A stretch of 64,000 bases of DNA, from assembly GCA_963618065.1 (NCBI GenBank), contig CAVERH010000002.1, positions 1-64,000 of the forward strand, in the 5' to 3' direction. The position numbers and the translations under genes were made by a program. The DNA is from Suilimivivens sp963618065. GTDB lineage: Bacteria > Bacillota > Clostridia > Lachnospirales > Lachnospiraceae. Shown here one piece after another: positions 8,317 through 17,153 of the stretch. Each line of letters opens with the position of its first letter. Position 1 is the first letter of the stretch. Under the pieces are notes generated by a model. That model was not told the origin of the DNA. It saw nothing but the letters and a program-made list of their open reading frames with translations, and made no database searches.

Positions 8317-9795
8317 TTATTTTGCAAGCTGATCAATCCACGCAAACAATTCTTTCAGATCGTAATCCCCACTGTGAGGCAGACCCCAGGGTAATGCAAA
8401 ATCAACCTGATAACCTTTATTCTTAAGCAAAGTGGCAAGGATAACCGGAATCGCAATAGAAGTATCACGATCAAACGCACCATGCCGGATTCTCCAGTTT
8501 TTCGTCGTATCGCACACCCCGATGAAGCTTGTCGGATTCAGCAGCCGGATCATCTGCTCGTCTGCTTTCTCCCCATTTGCTCTGGAATGCTCCTTTGCAA
8601 AGTCCGTAAAATGTCTTGCCATGACTTTTTCGTCACCGAATTCTTCATTTTCCGGACTGTCCAGTGTCAGAGCATCAAATGCCGGTGTCGGTTTCATACG
8701 TGTGATTTTTGCCACATAGGCATTCACCTCCAAACACGTTGCCTGACCGTTATCAAAGGTGATATACTCCTGCTCATCAATCGTGCTTCCCTGAACCATC
8801 AGCTCCGGCAGACGATGCTGAGAATCATGTGTTTCCATCTCCCTGGTAGCAGAAGCTAACAGAAATCCCAGCACATAATCCTTAAAGGAGCCTTCCCCAT
8901 CCTGATCCAGAGTGAGTTCCTTTCCGGTATCGTCTTTCAGGCACAGGGAATTGACATAGGCCGGAAACTGTGCCTTCAGCTCGGCAGATAATTTCTTTTG
9001 TTCCGCACTGAGCTCTCCTGCAACAGGGATCCTCTTGGGTCCTTGTGGGCTCATCTCAAACCTTGTCATATGGAAGACTGTTTCCTTTTGAAATAGCCAC
9101 TCATATGCGGCATCCGCATGCTCTAGATTATGAATCGGACAGTAGCAGCTTGCCGCAAAGATATCATCGCGCTCATCCGCCGCTCCGATCTCCTTAAGAT
9201 ACGGTGCATACTCTTTCGCATTTCCGGTTGCCCCGGCTAATGCAGACAAAGCACCTCCTGCGGATGTACCATTGGTAATAATCTTCTCCACATCCCCCGG
9301 CACCAGCTCTGCATTGTGTCTCAAATAGCGGATGGCTGCCTTCATATCAACAATGATCGCCGGTGCACGTCCGGTACGCGCTTCCTTGACCACCCCACTA
9401 TTTTCTCCGGCTCCTCCCACAAAGAATTCTCCGGACTGCATTCCGGTATTGCGTCCACGGATGCCTGCGCACATCACAACATATCCGTGAAGCAGAGCCT
9501 CAAATGCCGTATTGGGCTTGTGGTTGAACCGGTCAATTCCAACCTCCATCGCCGGGCCTTCCATATAACCACCAACCGTATTCGGCGCAAAGATCGGCGC
9601 CGTCTTTAAGGAATAACCGCGTATCGTCTCTCCCTGATAGTATTCCTCCGGTGCATAAATATTTAATGTCTGCACATGGCTCGCCGGATTAGCGCAGTAC
9701 ACAATATGTTCAAACGCCCGATAGGTAACACTGCGCTCTCCGATTCTGCATGTTTTTACTTCATAATGATTTGGATCAAATGTTAAATCGTACAT
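8317..9795 (-). CDS. tanB: Tannase (tannin acylhydrolase), bacterial subtype B
   Basis: A 492-residue alpha/beta hydrolase that I recognise as the family of Lactobacillus plantarum tannase TanLp1. It hydrolyses galloyl ester and depside bonds, releasing gallate. Near-identical blocks recalled from that enzyme include PNTVGGY, the nucleophile elbow NGTSAGG with Ser178, CPIHNLEHAD, GAFDRDTS (acid at Asp442 or Asp444) and LPHSGDYDL with His474 as the base. A lid insertion lies between about residues 240 and 430. There is no signal peptide, so it acts inside the cell. It follows a GPH-family symporter gene by 13 bases, and a gallate decarboxylase operon lies 17 kb away. Related feruloyl esterases are the main alternative. 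Confidence 0.88.
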   Translation of the reverse strand: MYDLTFDPNHYEVKTCRIGERSVTYRAFEHIVYCANPASHVQTLNIYAPEEYYQGETIRGYSLKTAPIFAPNTVGGYMEGPAMEVGIDRFNHKPNTAFEALLHGYVVMCAGIRGRNTGMQSGEFFVGGAGENSGVVKEARTGRAPAIIVDMKAAIRYLRHNAELVPGDVEKIITNGTSAGGALSALAGATGNAKEYAPYLKEIGAADERDDIFAASCYCPIHNLEHADAAYEWLFQKETVFHMTRFEMSPQGPKRIPVAGELSAEQKKLSAELKAQFPAYVNSLCLKDDTGKELTLDQDGEGSFKDYVLGFLLASATREMETHDSQHRLPELMVQGSTIDEQEYITFDNGQATCLEVNAYVAKITRMKPTPAFDALTLDSPENEEFGDEKVMARHFTDFAKEHSRANGEKADEQMIRLLNPTSFIGVCDTTKNWRIRHGAFDRDTSIAIPVILATLLKNKGYQVDFALPWGLPHSGDYDLKELFAWIDQLAK

Positions 9796-9808
9796 AAATC
9801 ACCTCTTT

Positions 9809-11122
9809 TTATTGCTGATTATACTGATCTGCATATTTCTCCACGTCGAGCAATAATACAATAATAAGAATTACAGCTCCAAGGATCACACCCATCCATG
9901 TATAATCGAATTTTACTGCGTTAACAATAGCTGCTGTCGGTTCTGCAGCAGGATCATATCCGGCTGCAGCCAGAATCCATCCTGTAAGTGCACTGCCAAT
10001 ACCAATTCCGACCTTCGAGCCAATTGACTGTGCGGAAGAAATCAGACCTTCCGAACGAATACCGAATTTCCAGTTACCGTATTCTACGACATCCGGTACT
10101 AATGCAAAGACTGCCGAAAGAATTGGGCCAACACCCAGTGAACGAATAACCGTTCCTACAACAATCATCGTTGTATTTTCATTAGCAAGTCCTGTAATTG
10201 CAAATCCGGCAATGATCAGCACTGCGCCAATGAGCAGAAATGTCTTCTTATCCCATTTTTTCGAAATTGCCGGCATCAGGAACAATATGAAGATGCCCGG
10301 AAGCTGACCTGCTGTCATAAGCACCGACATAAACATCGGATTATGAAGCACCATATTGCAATAGTAAATCTGTGCACCAATTGCATTTGCATTCATAATC
10401 AGTGAAAATGCTCCAAGTAGCATCAGCAGCCAGAAATACTTATTCTTCATCGTTGCCGGAAGCTGCTGGCTCATGGGAATGCTTGCTCTGTTTTTTGCCT
10501 CCTGGGTATTATCCATTTCCTTATTTAGCAAACCGGAAATCAGGATCAGCACACAGGCTGCCAGACCTAAAACAATACTCGAAAGCTTCCAGCCAAAATG
10601 TAAAACGAGCGGTGTAATTGCAGATCCTGCAATCAGACCGATAATGTTGTTGCCCAATGCAGAAAAGGTCGCCAGCATCGTTGAGTCATCCTTGTCATGT
10701 GTCATAAGCGGCAGAAGGGCAGTATTGGAAATACCGTAAATCGTATACACGATACAACTCATGAAAAAATAGGTAATGTAGGCATATACCAGCTTGCCAT
10801 TCATATCCAGTCCGAGCGGCACATTCATAAGCAGAACGAGCCCCACCAGAGTAAGCGGTGCCGATGCAATCAACCATGGTCTTGCCTTTCCAAGTCTGCT
10901 TGATGTCTTATCTACAATTGCTCCCATAATCAGATCCGTTATACCGTCAAAAATACGGCATATCAGAAACATGGTAGCGATAGCACCTGCCCCAATCAGT
11001 GCGGTATCGGTATAGTAGTTTAAAAGAAATGCAGCAGCAATCTGACTGAAAATACATCCGCCACCTGTTCCGATTCCATATGCCACTTTGTTCATCAGCG
11101 GCACCCTTTGCTTGTTTTTCAT
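9809..11122 (-). CDS. GPH-family MFS symporter, putative galloyl ester/glycoside importer
   Basis: A 437-residue carrier with 12 predicted membrane segments. RIFDGITDLIMGAIVDKT and the following RLGKARPW are the hallmark of the glycoside-pentoside-hexuronide:cation symporter family. It is the first gene of an operon with the tannase, so it probably brings in a galloylated sugar or a phenolic glycoside; that substrate is inferred from the neighbour only. It is divergent from a LysR gene, with 226 bases between them that also hold a miniature repeat element. Confidence 0.85.
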   Translation of the reverse strand: MKNKQRVPLMNKVAYGIGTGGGCIFSQIAAAFLLNYYTDTALIGAGAIATMFLICRIFDGITDLIMGAIVDKTSSRLGKARPWLIASAPLTLVGLVLLMNVPLGLDMNGKLVYAYITYFFMSCIVYTIYGISNTALLPLMTHDKDDSTMLATFSALGNNIIGLIAGSAITPLVLHFGWKLSSIVLGLAACVLILISGLLNKEMDNTQEAKNRASIPMSQQLPATMKNKYFWLLMLLGAFSLIMNANAIGAQIYYCNMVLHNPMFMSVLMTAGQLPGIFILFLMPAISKKWDKKTFLLIGAVLIIAGFAITGLANENTTMIVVGTVIRSLGVGPILSAVFALVPDVVEYGNWKFGIRSEGLISSAQSIGSKVGIGIGSALTGWILAAAGYDPAAEPTAAIVNAVKFDYTWMGVILGAVILIIVLLLDVEKYADQYNQQ

Positions 11123-11160
11123 TTGATAACCTCCCTCGTATGTATGCTTTTGATACTTGG

Positions 11161-11258
11161 TAACTGTCTATTCAGAGCCATGCAAATTGCTTACTGCGAA
11201 TGCTTGCATTCAAGCAGAAAAGCAATTTTATACGGCGAATGTAGTTCTGAATAGTTAC
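11161..11258. repeat. Miniature inverted-repeat element, 98 bp copy
   Basis: It begins TAACTGTCTATTCAGAGCC and ends GTTCTGAATAGTTAC. It shares interior blocks (AGCCATGCAAA, AGCAATTTTA, GCGAATG) with the 76-bp copy at 1618-1693. It lies within the divergent promoter region between the symporter and LysR genes. Confidence 0.75.
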
Positions 11259-11285
11259 GATACTTGTATTATATAGGGCGTTTCA

Positions 11286-11314
11286 TTGACAAACAATTCT
11301 GCTTCCATTAAAAT
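11286..11314 (+). promoter_or_regulatory. Sigma-A promoter of the tannase-linked LysR gene
   Basis: TTGACA at 11286-11291, a 17-base spacer, and TAAAAT at 11309-11314. The spacing is ideal and the start site would fall near 11321, about 28 bases before the start codon. Confidence 0.75.
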
Positions 11315-11334
11315 TAAGTCAAAATCTGACTTAA
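11314..11334. promoter_or_regulatory. Perfect 21-bp dyad, putative LysR operator
   Basis: TTAAGTCA-5-TGACTTAA, with 8-bp arms and no mismatch. It starts at the last base of the -10 box and runs into the ribosome binding site of the LysR gene. That position suits autorepression. The TTAAGTC half site recurs in the dyad upstream of lpdC. Confidence 0.65.
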
Positions 11335-11348
11335 AGGATCAACGCGTT

Positions 11349-12287
11349 ATGAATACAGAAAATCTCAGGGAATTTGTTGTTCTTGCAGAAACCAAGAACT
11401 TTTGGGAAGCCTCTGACCGGCTCTATATGAACCAGTCAACATTATCCAAGCATATCAAATGTCTCGAAAACGAACTTGGTGTCGATCTGTTCACGCGGAC
11501 AACACGCCGCGTGGAGCTTACCGGATACGGCAAGGCCTTCTTACCATATGCGAAATCCATCACACATTTCGAATATGAGGGGCTTTCTAACCTGCAGAGA
11601 CTGAAAAATATCGAAAACGGTCTTCTGACCATAGGTGTATTTCCTTCCATGCCGCAATATCATATTACGCAGTTGTTCTCACAATTCCAGACCATGTATC
11701 CGGATGCAACCATCCGTACCACAGAGGATGATCCGGTTAATCTGATGAATTACCTTGAAAACGAAGGCTGTGAAATTATTTTCCAGCGCGAAGACAAAGC
11801 AAGCTTTGAAAAGAATTTTCTGAACGATACACGGGTCACACGAATCCCTTATTTAAAGGATCGTCTGATTGCACTGATGCCGATTCACCATCCATTGGCT
11901 CATTCGACATCAGTTACACTTCAGCAGTTAAAAAATGAGCGCTTCTGTCTGATCAAGGAAGGCTCTCTTATGTACCAGATGTCCATGAGTGCATGCCAGA
12001 ATGCCAGCTTCGTTCCGAACATCGTGTTCACCAGCCACCGCATTGATTCCATATTGGATATGGTCACGAACCAGAACTGTGTTGCTCTTCTGATGGATGT
12101 GCATCTTGCACTTCCCGAAAACGGTCCAAAGCGAACCTATGAGCCCTGGCGTGCAGTTCCAATCACACCGGTTATTTCATCCCAGATCTCCATCTGCTAT
12201 CGCAATGATAAACCATTATCCAAAAATGCGCAGCTTTTCATTGATCTGTGTAACCAAAAACTGTTCAGTTCGGAAGGATTGCAATAA
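11349..12287 (+). CDS. LysR-family regulator divergent from the tannase operon
   Basis: A 312-residue LysR-type regulator. The N-terminal winged helix-turn-helix is clear (REFVVLAETKNFWEASDRLYMNQ, then LSKHIKCLENELGVDLFTRT), and a substrate-binding-type effector domain fills residues 90-300. I chose 11349 because AAAGGAT lies nine bases upstream; the longer reading from 11286 starts inside the promoter. Its divergent position suggests it controls the symporter-tannase operon, as TanR-like LysR proteins do in other bacteria. The effector could be gallate or an ester. It converges with the small gene at 12299. Confidence 0.88.
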   Translation: MNTENLREFVVLAETKNFWEASDRLYMNQSTLSKHIKCLENELGVDLFTRTTRRVELTGYGKAFLPYAKSITHFEYEGLSNLQRLKNIENGLLTIGVFPSMPQYHITQLFSQFQTMYPDATIRTTEDDPVNLMNYLENEGCEIIFQREDKASFEKNFLNDTRVTRIPYLKDRLIALMPIHHPLAHSTSVTLQQLKNERFCLIKEGSLMYQMSMSACQNASFVPNIVFTSHRIDSILDMVTNQNCVALLMDVHLALPENGPKRTYEPWRAVPITPVISSQISICYRNDKPLSKNAQLFIDLCNQKLFSSEGLQ

Positions 12288-12298
12288 TTTGAATTCCA

Positions 12299-12535
12299 CT
12301 ACTTTACCGGAACCAGATAATCTTTAATCAGATCATAATCTTCCATATTATAGCAAACGATTTCATATTCCTTGATATGTGGATTACTGAACACTCTGGT
12401 CAGACCGATAAACTGTGTCAGCTTGGACGCAAGATTCAGCACATCCTTCTCATCTGTAATAAGCTCTACCCTGCCCCGGCACTTCTCCAGAGCCTTGAAA
12501 AATCCGTCAATATCTTTAATTTCCTTTACTCGCAT
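12299..12535 (-). CDS. Small conserved-looking protein at the end of the importer operon
   Basis: A 78-residue soluble protein that I do not recognise. AAGGAG lies four bases before the ATG at 12535, and its first ten bases overlap the end of the FUSC-like gene, so it is translationally linked to it. The sequence alternates charged helices and beta-prone stretches (RVELITDEKDV, EYEIVCYNMEDYDL), which suggests a small alpha/beta fold. Last gene of the operon that begins at 22712. Confidence 0.6.
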   Translation of the reverse strand: MRVKEIKDIDGFFKALEKCRGRVELITDEKDVLNLASKLTQFIGLTRVFSNPHIKEYEIVCYNMEDYDLIKDYLVPVK

Positions 12536-13080
12536 AAAACTCCTTTCTTCTGAAAAAGAGAAAAAATCCAGGTTACCAGCATAACAACCAGAACCCCAAA
12601 GATGGTTGAAATAAAACGGAAGCATCCGTAATAAATTCTCTCACCGGCATGTAATGTACAGGTAACCAGAACAAAGGTAACACCTCCGATTCTTGCATTA
12701 ATATAGGGAACCCTGGCAGCCTTGCAAAGGAGTAGTGTTACAATAATCCCGATAAACACCATCGCAGCCATAATCCATTCGTTTCCTATCAGATTATCCA
12801 GTAAGATCACACCGATTCCGGTCAATCCTCCGATAAAAGTAATTATAATACGATTCATTCCTGCCTTTCGGCTGATTGTGAGATTATCCTGACAGCACAA
12901 CAGACATGCGATGCAGGCAGTCATCTTCTGAATAATCTCAATATGCTTCTCTCCCACGGTAAACAGAAATCCCGCATTGCTTAAAGCAGTACTCACAAGG
13001 AAGCAGATCAGAACAGCAACCGCTATCCGAATATCCAAAATCGTTATCCTGGGTTCCTCTATCTGTGTTGGCTTTGCCAT
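12526..13080 (-). CDS. FUSC/aromatic acid exporter-like membrane protein
   Basis: A 184-residue integral membrane protein with about five or six hydrophobic segments. It begins with DIRIAVAVLICFLVSTALSN and contains GGLTGIGVILLDN and INARIGGVTFVLVT, features of the FUSC/ArAE membrane module. It has only the membrane half; the soluble C-terminal domain of full-length members is absent. GGAGG lies nine bases before the start, inside the upstream gene. Beside a tannase and a gallate decarboxylase, export of gallate or another aromatic acid is an attractive role, but it is inferred. Confidence 0.65.
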   Translation of the reverse strand: MAKPTQIEEPRITILDIRIAVAVLICFLVSTALSNAGFLFTVGEKHIEIIQKMTACIACLLCCQDNLTISRKAGMNRIIITFIGGLTGIGVILLDNLIGNEWIMAAMVFIGIIVTLLLCKAARVPYINARIGGVTFVLVTCTLHAGERIYYGCFRFISTIFGVLVVMLVTWIFSLFQKKGVLCE

Positions 13081-13081
13081 C

Positions 13082-14347
13082 TTAGTTTTCCTCCATTAAT
13101 TTGATTGCAGTATCAACAAACATTTCTGCAGCTCCCTGCAGAAACATGGATGCCTGTGCCTCCCACGAGATTCTGCGATAAGAATCCCGATCCGGCATAT
13201 ACTTCATACCCCCGTTTACCATTGATAAATAAAGTGTATGGGGATATCTCGATCTTTCCTGAAGCTGTCTTTCCGTAAGGGCATTGATCTCCGGCTTTCC
13301 GGCAACCAATGCAACATTTCCCAAAGAAATCACCTCTACAGGCACTTCTTTCCATCCATTCTTCTTGAACGTAAGCTCCTTGTACGGCCGCATCGGAATA
13401 CGCTCCTTCGTCTCCCACACAAACTTACCCGTTTTGTGAGAAACACCATGCACCTCATCCGGTTCTGCTTCTTTGATAATCCTCATCGCCGCCTGTGCCA
13501 TCTCATGTCCAAGCTCCTTGGCAAATGCAATTCCTTTTTCCACGCCAAGATCTACTGTCTCGGGCCAGCCGTCCGCTCCAATCTGATCATACCAGGCCGT
13601 CCGAAGCGGCACTCGGTCTCCTGCTGCCGCCGTGCAATAGAGAATTGTCGCCCCAAGAATATTTTCCAGTTCTCTGCAGCAAAGCCCGGGCGCATCCGCA
13701 GAAACAAGACGTTTACCTTTGTCCATTTCTGAATTATCAATGACGCATGGCTTCATTCCGTAACTGATCAATGCCGCGATCAGATCAGAATTCGTATCCC
13801 GGAATCCCAATACCGTCATGATCTCGTTGGATTCACCGGCACCGTCAGCTCCTATCCACCAGCCATTCGGCGTCTCAATATCTCTGCCACGGATCAGATC
13901 ACAGCATCCCGTACCGACAAACAGCTTTGCTTCTTTTAATATGGAAGCGTTGACCGCCGCTGTCTGCAATGCCTGCATGACTGCATTTTCATAACATACT
14001 CTTTTTTGCAGCAATTCTGTTTCCGGAGAGTCGGACTTATTTTCGGTCACTTCACCACCCAATCCGATCTGCGGACCTCCGGGAGCATGCGGAGTTGTAA
14101 TCGCATGAGTGACATGAATCCATACATTCCCGATCGGCGTGTTTGTGAGCTTCTCCACGGCCTTCTTACACTGACTAATTAAGTCATCCCACAACATAAC
14201 CATCTCGACCGACACAACAGCCACCTTCTGCACATCATCGATAATAAGCACACTGACCTTCGGCAGGTCATGGATCCCGCAAAAGCCTTCCAAAGGGAAC
14301 AGGTCTTTCTGAAGTGCAATTTGTGCATTCCCTGCTCCGACCTTCAC
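13082..14347 (-). CDS. Neutral ceramidase-superfamily-like protein
   Basis: A 421-residue protein with a GTG start (AAGGAGG seven bases upstream). Residues 1-100 look like the N-terminal domain of neutral/alkaline non-lysosomal ceramidases: a metal-site-like HVTHAITTPHAPGG and a GDRVP stretch after about residue 240. It has no signal peptide and lacks the C-terminal immunoglobulin-like domain of true ceramidases. A ceramide substrate is therefore unlikely. In this operon it may cleave an amide or ester of a plant phenolic, or do something unrelated. The superfamily call rests on motif resemblance. Confidence 0.6.
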   Translation of the reverse strand: MKVGAGNAQIALQKDLFPLEGFCGIHDLPKVSVLIIDDVQKVAVVSVEMVMLWDDLISQCKKAVEKLTNTPIGNVWIHVTHAITTPHAPGGPQIGLGGEVTENKSDSPETELLQKRVCYENAVMQALQTAAVNASILKEAKLFVGTGCCDLIRGRDIETPNGWWIGADGAGESNEIMTVLGFRDTNSDLIAALISYGMKPCVIDNSEMDKGKRLVSADAPGLCCRELENILGATILYCTAAAGDRVPLRTAWYDQIGADGWPETVDLGVEKGIAFAKELGHEMAQAAMRIIKEAEPDEVHGVSHKTGKFVWETKERIPMRPYKELTFKKNGWKEVPVEVISLGNVALVAGKPEINALTERQLQERSRYPHTLYLSMVNGGMKYMPDRDSYRRISWEAQASMFLQGAAEMFVDTAIKLMEEN

Positions 14348-14410
14348 TTCATCTCCTCCTTTCCATTCCGGTGTTCTAAGCTTGAATCGCTATATTTTCG
14401 TGCGGATTCG

Positions 14411-15289
14411 TTATTCATATTCGAACTTATAGTTCCTGTACAGCAGTACCTTTTTCTTTGCTCCACCGAAAAACCCGCCCTTCGGAATATCCTCGATATG
14501 AGGAATCTGACAATCATATACCCTGTGTCCATTATGCTCCGGCTGTTCTGACGGCGGAGATATTATTTTCTCCGGCAAAGGTGTGCTTTCCATTCCTTGA
14601 AGCATCAGATCGGAGGCCTCTTTAAAAATATCAAAGGTTTCTGCCGGAAGAATGCCCGGTCCGCCATACATCATCGTAAAAGCATCCCGATACTGCGCTA
14701 ATTTCTTCAGATTTCGATTCCATTCCTCCGCAGAACCCATCAGGCTTTTTCCGTGAGGCATGAATTCATCGCCTGAAAAAAGATACCTGTTTTTCCGATC
14801 CAGAATAACAATCCCATCCTTCGTATGATCTCCGATCCGGAAGATCTGCAGCTCCCGTCCTTTGATGGAAATGACCGCTCCGTCCCCTACCACCACTTTT
14901 TCATAGGAATCCTTAAAGAAGTCCATTCCTTTGAAGCTGTCATACGGAACGGAAACGAACGGAAGAGCCTCTTGTGCCATATACGCCTTTTCGAAATAGC
15001 AGTTATTGGCACAATGATCAAAATGGTGATGTGTATTAATCACACGCCGGACAGGTCTGCCACACAGCTGTTCCAGAAATGCTCTCAGATTACCGGCTCC
15101 ATATCCGGTATCGATGGCAATTCCCTCATCCTCTCCGGCAAGCAGATAATGATAATCCCCGGAGCTCATGATCTGCCAGGTTGTCTCATCAATCCTGGTA
15201 ACCTCATAATAGGGCTCATCCATGGGGGTATAGCTTCCGTCCTTATGCCGGATCAGAATATCGTGCTTTGATGAAAAATCGACCAGCAT
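14411..15289 (-). CDS. Metallo-beta-lactamase-fold hydrolase
   Basis: A 292-residue protein with the zinc-binding motif NTHHHFDH near residue 85 and later metal ligands in GDHTKDG and FSGDEF. AIDTGYG precedes the motif, as usual in this fold. I set the start at 15289 because GGGAGGAA lies just upstream; it begins 2 bases after the stop of the esterase gene, so the two are co-translated. Members of this fold hydrolyse thioesters, lactones, phosphodiesters and other bonds. The natural substrate cannot be read from the sequence. Confidence 0.8.
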   Translation of the reverse strand: MLVDFSSKHDILIRHKDGSYTPMDEPYYEVTRIDETTWQIMSSGDYHYLLAGEDEGIAIDTGYGAGNLRAFLEQLCGRPVRRVINTHHHFDHCANNCYFEKAYMAQEALPFVSVPYDSFKGMDFFKDSYEKVVVGDGAVISIKGRELQIFRIGDHTKDGIVILDRKNRYLFSGDEFMPHGKSLMGSAEEWNRNLKKLAQYRDAFTMMYGGPGILPAETFDIFKEASDLMLQGMESTPLPEKIISPPSEQPEHNGHRVYDCQIPHIEDIPKGGFFGGAKKKVLLYRNYKFEYE

Positions 15290-15291
15290 AC

Positions 15292-16446
15292 CTATTCCTC
15301 CCTGCATTGTGCAAACATCCACTCACGGATCATTTTAATGTCATAGGCTGTCTGCCATGTATTTACATGGTGTTCCCCGCCATCGGAATGCCAGCCGTCT
15401 GCCACGGTCTCCAGCCTGTACGGTGTGAAAATAATATTGGGCTTCTCTTTTGCGATTTCATCCGTAATCTCTGCGCAGCTCTCCTGCGATAATCCGGCAT
15501 TGATTACATGTCTGAAAACTTTTGCTCCTGCACGCTCCATATTGACACACATCTGGTTCATTATTGGAAATGCCTTTGCATCTCCCTGGGAACAGAGCAT
15601 CCACAGCTTCTGTTTTTCCAGTCCCCGGATATTTCTTTCATCCCACTGACCTGCCACCAGATAAGAGGCTGCAAAATAGTCCGGATAACGCACATTGAGC
15701 ACTATGGAAGCCATGCATCCCATGGACTGCCCCGTTGTATAAACGCGATTCCGGTCAATACTGTAGAGCTCCAGCACATTGTCAAGTGCTTCCTTGGCAT
15801 CCTCCAGCCGCTCATCCACGTTCCAGTCATCATCCACAATAGGCGGACCATCAAACTGCGGTGCGAATACGAAGCACGGATGCTCCGCCTGCACCTCCGG
15901 CGACGCCCAGACCAGAGCCCCAAGCCCCTGTGCCAGAGCAAGTCTGGTATCCTTTCCGCACGCCCCGGCATCATGAATAAACTGTACCAGAGGATATTTC
16001 CGGTTCGGATCATAATCCTTGGGAATATACAGATTATAATTCTGGCTCTGGTATTTCATCTGGATAAACAGTTCTTCTTCCTTATTGCAAACCTGATCCG
16101 ATTTCATCCATTCATCTGTTTTTTCTATGAGCCTGCCACTCTGTGTTCGTATTTCCCTGTTTTGTCTGATCAGAACCTGTGCCTCGGTCAGGGAAGCATT
16201 TCTTCCCTTCCATGGCATTCCCGGTCGTATCATTGCAGCCTTCTCATCCTTTTCATCCAAATACAATGTGACCTTACTGCCCTCAGATTCGATTCTGATA
16301 ATTGTCCTGTCCTTCACTTCATAAGTATCCAGTTTCAGAATCGAATTTTCGATATTCTCTTTATATTCAATTACTGCTTCTGTACACTTTTCTCCATCCG
16401 GTTTTACGTTGGTAACCGCAGTAATATGTACAATATCCTTATCCAT
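15292..16446 (-). CDS. Alpha/beta hydrolase, predicted esterase (COG4099-like)
   Basis: A 384-residue enzyme. The first 140 residues are beta-rich and unlike known domains. The catalytic part follows, with YNLYIPKDYDPNRKYPLVQFIHDAGA (oxyanion region), the nucleophile elbow TGQSMGCMA and a C-terminal HHVNTW with the likely catalytic His. The layout resembles the predicted peptidase/esterase group related to feruloyl and polyhydroxybutyrate esterases. The ATG at 16446 is preferred because AGGAG lies six bases away. There is no signal peptide. It may process phenolic esters together with the tannase. Confidence 0.7.
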   Translation of the reverse strand: MDKDIVHITAVTNVKPDGEKCTEAVIEYKENIENSILKLDTYEVKDRTIIRIESEGSKVTLYLDEKDEKAAMIRPGMPWKGRNASLTEAQVLIRQNREIRTQSGRLIEKTDEWMKSDQVCNKEEELFIQMKYQSQNYNLYIPKDYDPNRKYPLVQFIHDAGACGKDTRLALAQGLGALVWASPEVQAEHPCFVFAPQFDGPPIVDDDWNVDERLEDAKEALDNVLELYSIDRNRVYTTGQSMGCMASIVLNVRYPDYFAASYLVAGQWDERNIRGLEKQKLWMLCSQGDAKAFPIMNQMCVNMERAGAKVFRHVINAGLSQESCAEITDEIAKEKPNIIFTPYRLETVADGWHSDGGEHHVNTWQTAYDIKMIREWMFAQCREE

Positions 16447-16455
16447 TGTCATCTC

Positions 16456-17139
16456 CTAGCTGATTAAGTGTTTTTCTCCATGTGGAAGCTCTACCTTATT
16501 TGGTTCTGTTGTATAATGCATTTTCTTTTCCAGACAATACATCAGCAGCGGTATGCATCCGATCATCAGAATGCCAAAGGCCAGCCCAAGCTCTGCCTCA
16601 GAATATTCTCCAAGCACAACAGACTGCAAAAGTGCAACAATCCCTGTACACATCATCATCCCGCCCGAAAGAATGGTATAGCGTCTGATTCTTGTCGTAC
16701 TGATGTGATGCTCCCACCAGGTCATCTTTCTCTTTGCAGACATATAGCCTACCGCAGAGGCTGCCAGTAAGATAAGAAATACGACAGAAGCTAAGCCTGG
16801 GACAGCAACAGCACGAGAGGTATTACCTTTCAGATCCGGTCTTGACATGAGCCAGAAATACCCAAGGGCCGAGAGCATGGCAAGTCCCAGCAGCAGTATT
16901 TTCTGCAAAACCCATCTCGCATCCGTACAATCCTGCCGATACCAGTCCGCTGTATAGTATCGCTCAATTATGTATTTACCATCCGGCTTTTCCCTCCGAA
17001 GCTCTGTATATCCGTGAAAATACTTGTGATAATAATCACTATGCCGGAAGCCGGTCTCCGCCGTTTCGCCTGACCATTGCTCCAGCTTCCATCCGCTTTT
17101 CACACCATATATATCATTTCCTGTCTGACCTCTTCCCAT
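16456..17139 (-). CDS. Four-helix membrane protein, unknown function
   Basis: A 227-residue protein I do not recognise. An aromatic-rich soluble N-terminus (about 75 residues) is followed by four membrane segments at roughly 79-98, 111-132, 156-176 and 184-202, then a short His-containing tail. It lies between the ABC importer genes and the esterase in one operon, with GAGGG seven bases before the start. It could be an accessory of the importer. Confidence 0.6.
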   Translation of the reverse strand: MGRGQTGNDIYGVKSGWKLEQWSGETAETGFRHSDYYHKYFHGYTELRREKPDGKYIIERYYTADWYRQDCTDARWVLQKILLLGLAMLSALGYFWLMSRPDLKGNTSRAVAVPGLASVVFLILLAASAVGYMSAKRKMTWWEHHISTTRIRRYTILSGGMMMCTGIVALLQSVVLGEYSEAELGLAFGILMIGCIPLLMYCLEKKMHYTTEPNKVELPHGEKHLIS

Positions 17140-17153
17140 CCGGAAACCCTCAC

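Noticed and set aside
15508..16467. A 319-codon plus-strand reading frame
   Set aside because: It lies wholly opposite the esterase and membrane genes, has no family features and reads as an antisense shadow.
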